NCBI GenBank assembly: GCA_023374025.1
Contig: SIJG01000029.1
Coordinates: 848,342 to 912,341 of the forward strand
From: Heterodera schachtii
Taxonomy: Eukaryota; Nematoda; Chromadorea; Rhabditida; Heteroderidae
Length of the DNA: 64,000 nt
Reading direction: 5' to 3'
Below are positions 58,501 to 64,000 of this stretch, piece after piece (within the stretch, counting starts at the first letter, position 1; the number at the start of each line of letters is the position of its first letter). The notes under the pieces are model-generated. The model was not told the origin of the DNA. It did no database searches and saw nothing but the letters and a program-made list of their open reading frames with translations. Made by a program: the position numbers and the translations under genes.

Positions 58501-61500
58501 TCCCGATCACTTAGTATGTGCTCCTGACTCGGCATTTCCATCCTCCTCCTCCTCGTCCGCCTTGGCCTTGGCGTGCTTCCGTTGTGCTGTTGCTGCCCCT
58601 CCCTCGGTGTTGTCCCTCCCCCGCCCCCTTTGGTCGTACGTCTCCCCGTCGTTGTCGTTGTCCATCTTCGTCCGCCAATTGCGCTTTTTCTTCCCCCGTC
58701 GGTGGTGGAAAATGCCGCATTCGAATGGCTCCGTTCGCGCAGAGAATTGTCAGCAGCAACAACAGCAGCCGGAGATGAAAAAGAGCAAGACGGCTTAGGA
58801 GAAGAAGAAGGCTTCCGTCGCTTTGCGACTGTAGCCGAGGCGCAATCAAAAGCTAAAAAGAGAGAGAGAAAGATAAAATGGAAAACAAAGGAGTACGGTA
58901 GGAACAAAAAATACGGTAGAATGGCCAATTTAAAGAGGGGGGGGGGGGAAAGCTTACAAATATTAGCATACAGTTGTCTCATTCTCAATTGACCTGTGTG
59001 CACTTACTTTTGCCCGTTGCTGCTCTTGGAGCAGTCATTCGTTTGATCGTTGTTAGTGCCGTTGGCTTTGCCGTCGGTGGGCGAATCCGCAAAATGATTG
59101 GGGGCGTGTTCTGCTTCTCTTCTCTTTCGCCCGCTTCCTCTCGCTTCTCATTCCGCTCTCTGCGTTCCTCCTGAATGTTTTTCTCCTGCTTCTCTTCCTT
59201 TTTGGGCTCCTCTCGTTTCTCTTCCTGCCCTCCTCTTTCGTCATGCATTCTCTTTGTCTGCTTCTCTTTCTCTCCGTCCTCTTCTCTTCCCCTTCTCTTA
59301 CGTGTGACTCTCTTTTTCGTCTGGTCTTCTTCTCCATGTTTTTCTTCCGAGTTTCGTTTCTTCACTTTTCTCTCCCTTTTCGTATCTCTCTCGCTTCTTT
59401 CTCCATTGACTCGCTTTTTCTCTCCCGCCCTCCTCCCCACATTAACTTCCTCCTCCTTCCCCTCGTCCTCTTCCTTTCCACTCTTTCGCTTCCTTCCTCT
59501 TCCCTTTGCCATTGTTGGCATCATCCATGCTTCTCCCCTCGCTTCGGCCCTCCGGTGGATTTCTTCCCAATTCATTTTCTTCCATGGCCATCCCTTTTGG
59601 CTAAACTCGGCGGCCCCTCCAATGGGGGAAAGGTTCAAATGGCATTTGTCCATACGTCTGATCACTCTCTCCAAAAGTGCCGCCAGCTTCCGGTTCAGCT
59701 GCTGCCTGACTCGGGATCGGTAAATGGCCAACTGCTCCAAATCGCGCGCCTTCCTGTCCGCCTCGTCGTCCCCGCCTCTTCCGTCCCCGGCTTTTCCTTC
59801 CTTCCCTTCCCCCGCTTCTTCTCCTTCCTCCACTCTCCCAACGGCTTCTTCCCTCCTCTTTGCGCCGCTGCTCACTTCCGAATTGGTCTTGCTCCTCTTT
59901 GTCCCTCTCTTCCTTTCCTCCACTCCCTTTTCCTCTTCCTCCTTCTTCTCTCTTTCTCTCTCTTCCTCCGTTATCTTCCGCTGTTGATGTTGTTGTTGCT
60001 CCTCCTTCTGCTGCTCTCGTTCTTCTTTCCTCCTTTCATCCTCCTCCTTTTCCTTCTCCTCATTTGTCCTCTTCTCTTCCCTTCTTTCGTTCCCTCCTCC
60101 TTCCAGATTATTTTTCTGCTCTTCCGCCTTCCGTTGGATCAGCGAGGTCAATTGTTTTAGCTTAAATAGGACAAATAAGAAAATGCGAAGGGAACTCTGA
60201 ACTTTATAATTAAGCGTATGTTATAGGACAGCGGCGAAGGAACCGAAAAGTGCCGTCCCCGCGTAAGGGGGAGGGGGGGGGGGCGTGAAAAGTGCCGTTC
60301 CCGCGTAAGGGGGAGGGGGGGGGGGGGGGTGAAAAGTGCCGTTCCCGCGTAAGGGGGGGGGGGGGGGGGGGGGTGAAATGTGCCGGCCGTCCCCGCCAAA
60401 GGGGGGACGCCGTCCGTCCACTGCCTCTATGACGACGCGCTGAGAAATGAAAAAATGAGAAAGAAAAGAGTAAACATTTTGTTGGATGGTGGCCACGACT
60501 AAGGCAAAACTGACTGCGTATGGCACGGGGAGACGGGGGCGGGGAGAGAAAAAGGGACCAAACGCGTGCGGAAGAATGCCGAGGGGGGACGCCACGTAAA
60601 TTATAATAATCCACTAAAGGCAATCTGATGCTGCCCGCAAAGAAGAAAGATTAAAGTGCGTCCCCCCCCCCCCCCCCTCTCTATCAATTCTCTCTCTTTC
60701 TCTCAATTCTCTCGGGGACACTCTCGGTCCCCTCTGCTCTCTCGTGTTCGCATATTCTCTTTAAAATTTCTCAGGCCACCTCCACTCTCTCGGCTTCCTC
60801 TACTCTCACATTTATATGGGCTTCAATTCCCATTGGCATTGTTCTGCGTGCTACATAGATGTACCTGTTCCCGCGAAATATTCGAGGAAAGGCATTCTGC
60901 CAGCTCGTGCAGACTCATCCCGGGGTGGAACAGCGGCGGCGCCGTCCCTCTTTTTCCGTCGTCTTCCGCCGCCGGCACTGTTGCTGATGTGCCGGGTCCA
61001 AATTGGTCCTGCTGCTCCACGACTTCCTCGTCATGTTCTGAGTGTGTCACTGGCACTAACTTGGGCATGTCCGAGAAGTCCTCCTCCTCCCCCCTCCTCC
61101 CCCTGCTGTTGTTGTCCCAACATTTGCCGTCGTTGGCTCTGATCATTCGCCGTTTCTCCGTCGCCGTTTTCTCCCTCCGCAAATTGCTCAATGATCAGAG
61201 AAGGTGGCACATTCAGTGAAGAAGACAAAAATAAGGACGAAGATGAGGAAGGGTTAAATGTAGTGATTGTAAGAGATTCTTCCGTAAGGGATGAGTAAGC
61301 GGAAGTGCCATAAAAAGAAGGGGCTGAGGAGCACGAAGAAGGGTTCGGCAGAATGCCGCCGACGGTGGCACAAATTGCGGAGGACGACGAAGGCATTCCG
61401 CAGTGGATACCGTTGTTCACAGATTCACAGGAGCGGACCTTAAATAGCATAATTGAAACTTAAAACAACTGAATTGAAAAAGTCAGGGTCTGAAATGTAG

Positions 61501-63895
61501 GGAAAAAGTCGCTTTTAGGGGGTCCCCGGCACTTTTTAGAAATGCCCTCTTAATATCAAATGAAAACACCAAAGCTAATTACAAGCATAATGCAAACATT
61601 CGGAATTATTTAAAAAACCAACCTGAGAAGCATACGGAGAAACCATTGGCGGAGTGTAAACGGACGGAGGCGACCCGTCGATGGATTGGATGCCACTGTC
61701 CGGTGTGGATGAAATGTGCGACGGACCGCCGGGGTGGGCACCCATGTACGGGTGCCAATGGGAGGGGTGTGGTTGTTGTTGGGACGAAGGGGGCGGCACA
61801 GCTGCGGAGCCACCAGCGGAAGGGACGAAACGGACGGAGGAGGAAGCGGAGGAATGATGCGACTGGCCGAGGAGGGGTTGTTGGTGGTGTTGTTGATTGT
61901 GGATGAAAATGGCGGATGGGCAAAGGGAAGAGGCGACAATGGCAGCGGGGGATGCAGCATTCTGCCAATGGGAAGGGGGAATAAGCCTTATTAGCCTGAG
62001 GAAGTGATCAGATCCGGCAAAATCTGATCAAAATTAACTTGGGTCGGCCAAATTTGATCATAAAATGATAAACAAAGTAAAATTGATCAGATCGGCCGAC
62101 GGACATATGGTCAAGTGATCAGAAAAGATAAACAAGGCAATATTGATCAGACTCTGCCGGAATCGTAATGCCAAAGAATTTGTCAGAATGCCAACTTTTT
62201 CGGCGTCGGCTGTTTGTTGTTTTTGTTGGCGCTGCTCACTTTTTAATTGACCATTTTGTTGTTGGAGGTGAGCAGCACTTAAAGAGGACGCGCTGTACAT
62301 GTCCATGTTGGTGTAGATGGGGTCGGATTGGCTACAAAAAGAAAATTGTTGTTTTGTGATTTTTTCATTGGCTATAATGCATTCATTGGGAGGATTTTGG
62401 CGGAATGCCATCCCATAATCCGCGTCCACTCATTTGGCAGATAATCCGTTAAAATCCCCGCCGGACGGAAAGGAACGTGCAAATAGGAAGAAATAGTTGA
62501 AAAAAAGGAATCAATGTGCAAAATTGGCACAAAATAATAATTATGGGGAGAGAGGTGAAGCCAAATAATCGACAATTAATTAAGACAATGAGGCAGAGAG
62601 ACAAAGGGTAAATCCAGCGGATTATTAAGTGGGCCAATGATAAAATGAACTATGAAATCAATTTTCAATTATAGAATCTTGCCAAAAAACGGTTTTCGTT
62701 GTTATTTTCTTAATTAGCCTCTTAATTGTTGCCATTGTTCCGTCTGTTTTATCACCGATTAAACTCTCTCTTCCCCCTGCCCCCGGGGGATTACTCCTTA
62801 ACCATTCCCACGTGACACATTAACAAAACATTTACTTTTAATTACTTCCCCCTCTGTTATCATCAAATTTGTTTATCACCTCGGCAAATAATCTTCAGTA
62901 GTGATCACTGAAGAATTGACCAGCTGAGAGTATTCGATGGAGTGCAAATCGCCCAATAAATCGGCGCCCCCTCCGGCGTTGTCCGTCTCCGTCCCGCTGT
63001 TGCTTCTGGCGGTGCTGCTGCTGGCGCCGTTTCCCTCTTCCCTTTGTGCCGTCCCCTCTGATGCCAATGTTTGTCTGCTCCTCCTCCGCCGTGGCGTTTT
63101 TAAAGTTGTCGCCAGCTTTTCTCCCGCCGCTTTTTGTGGTTTCGCTTTTTGGGGTGGCGAATGAATTGTGAGCAGTCCGTTGGTGTTGTTGGAGGAGGCG
63201 GTGGAAGCAATCGGTTGGGAGGGGAAGGCGGAGACGGAGGAGCACAGCAAAGACGGAGTGGAGGAGGAGGAACAGCCGGAGGAAGACGACGAGGAGGACG
63301 AGGCGGTGGACACGCTCAACGCCTCGCAATTCTCCAAGCTAATGGCGGTGGAGGCAAGCTGAGACACAATCTGCGAAAATGGGGAAGGGATTAGCGAAAG
63401 AATTCAGGGCCAAGCCAAAAGCGGATACAATGCCATTTCAGCGGTAATACCAATGCCAAATACCAATGATGCACTCCCCCTCCCCACTCACCTGTTGTGG
63501 CGACGATTGTGCCATTTCGAATGCTAAAGTGGACGTTGTCTTTGTCGGCAATTGCACCAATGACCGCATCAGCTGCTGCTGTTGGCTTAACCTGGCCATC
63601 GTTTTTCCGTTTTTTGGCCTTGGCAAAATCGGCGGCATTCCGTTGGAAGTGCCGGAGACAAAAAGTGCGGCGGCCGTCGAAGCTACTCCATTTGATGTTG
63701 TCGAATTGGTGTTGAACAATGCGGAGCCGCATCGGGAAAATACTGCTCGACCATCCTTGGCAGGCAGTCCCTTTTTGGTGCCGTTGTCTGAAGAAGGGGA
63801 CGACGAAGACGAAGTTGGCACAATTTGAATGGTGGACGGACCGGCGGTGAGCGCGGCGATTGGCAATACGCCGGGGGGAGGAGCCGACTGAAGCA
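55580..63895 (-). CDS. lin-59: ASH1/LIN-59-type chromatin regulator: PHD and BAH domains, long disordered N-terminus, no SET seen
   Basis: Nuclear regulator of the trithorax-group ASH1 family. Minus-strand exons from about 63895: Ser/Thr/Gln-rich exons (to 63492; 63370-62878), QSDPIYTNMDMYSASS (62333-62208), a His/Ser/Pro exon with STPDSGIQSIDGSPPSVY (61961-61622), 61440 to about 60870, a 388-codon Glu/Lys/Arg-rich exon (60161-59009), a basic Gly/Thr exon (58852 to about 58470), then helices (LTQVLERLLTHFCAIIDH; about 58390-58232 and 58176-57970). Next a PHD finger (RCICGIAEDDGVMSQCDRCHFW; 57720-57447), and a BAH domain (V-F-R-I-E-R-L-F, R-F-I-F-G-C-Y-Y-A-R-P-H-E-T, FYRNELFWTPLFDTLPL, V-G-R-C-L-V-L-E, F-V-C-E-Y-Q-I-D, KKLTMKRDF). 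The Ser-rich tail ends at 55580. The BAH sequence is close to human ASH1L. In ASH1 proteins an AWS-SET-postSET block precedes the PHD; none is visible here. The 5' end may lie outside the window. Confidence 0.75.
60248..60378. repeat. G-rich short tandem repeat in lin-59 intron
   Basis: Three to four units of about 50 bases, each GTGAAAAGTGCCGTTCCCGCG followed by TAAGGGGGAGGGGG-type G runs of variable length (up to about 23 G). It lies in the intron between exons ending near 60870 and starting at 60161. Confidence 0.85.
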
Positions 63896-64000
63896 TTGGG
63901 GGAAAGGTTGGGTTGGGGTGACGACATGACAAAATGGCATCACAACTGTGCCGGGATCATTCCTTTCTTTTGCCTCCCCCCATTAATTCCAATTCATCCA

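Noticed and set aside
59175..60160. Plus-strand Ser/Phe/Leu-rich frames (182 and 305 codons) that look like membrane proteins
   Set aside because: They are the antisense of the Glu/Lys/Arg-rich exon of the LIN-59-like gene, which joins in phase to neighbours.

Overview
This is nuclear DNA from a nematode. The protein-coding exons are short and separated by many introns of about 45-60 bases, with a few introns of several hundred bases. The animal-type gene set includes nematode-specific members: a cuticle collagen with the N-terminal cuticle domain and a Y-C-P-C-P-P C-terminus, a TRH-1-type RELF-amide neuropeptide precursor, an RME-2-type yolk receptor with a FxNPxY tail, and a ZP-domain cuticle protein. 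GC-AG introns and long runs of pure G or C would fit a plant-parasitic cyst-nematode-like (Tylenchomorpha) genome, but that placement is inference only.

Layout. 174-2295 (-) holds the C-terminal part of an unrecognised, probably nuclear protein. 2.3-11.7 kb is a gene desert full of homopolymers and purine/pyrimidine runs, with a C-rich minisatellite at 4640-5390. 11.7-12.8 kb (+) is ASF1. 13.7-18.4 kb (-) is an LDL-receptor-family yolk receptor. RPS16 and RNA polymerase III subunit RPC8 follow on the minus strand (18.98-21.1 kb). A 264-base divergent promoter separates RPC8 from a plus-strand block with operon-like spacing: CCT1, CRIPT, V-ATPase subunit H, and then one open frame that joins the methyltransferase N6AMT1/HEMK2 to the autophagy modifier ATG12 (21.4-29.1 kb). 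On the minus strand come BTBD9/HPO-9 and SAP18 (29.4-34.2 kb), and on the plus strand NUF2 and an LC8-type dynein light chain (34.6-38.8 kb).

The right half holds a cuticle collagen (40.0-41.7 kb) and a UDP-glucuronosyltransferase (42.1-45.8 kb) whose introns carry a MITE and a 61-bp tandem array. A weak minus-strand ORF, the TRH-1 precursor (48.7-49.5 kb), a ZP-domain gene (-), and a two-pore potassium channel (52.6-54.4 kb) follow. A very long minus-strand gene (55.6 to about 63.9 kb) encodes the PHD and BAH end of an ASH1/LIN-59-type chromatin regulator behind a long disordered N-terminus. No SET domain is visible in it.

Most genes are housekeeping: translation, transcription, chromatin, proteostasis, V-ATPase and kinetochore. 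They are packed in the middle of the window in divergent pairs and same-strand runs. The flanks are sparse and full of repeats. Exon boundaries were read by eye from splice consensus, reading phase and family homology recalled from memory; no alignment or transcript data were available. Several frame breaks lie near G/C runs and may be assembly errors.
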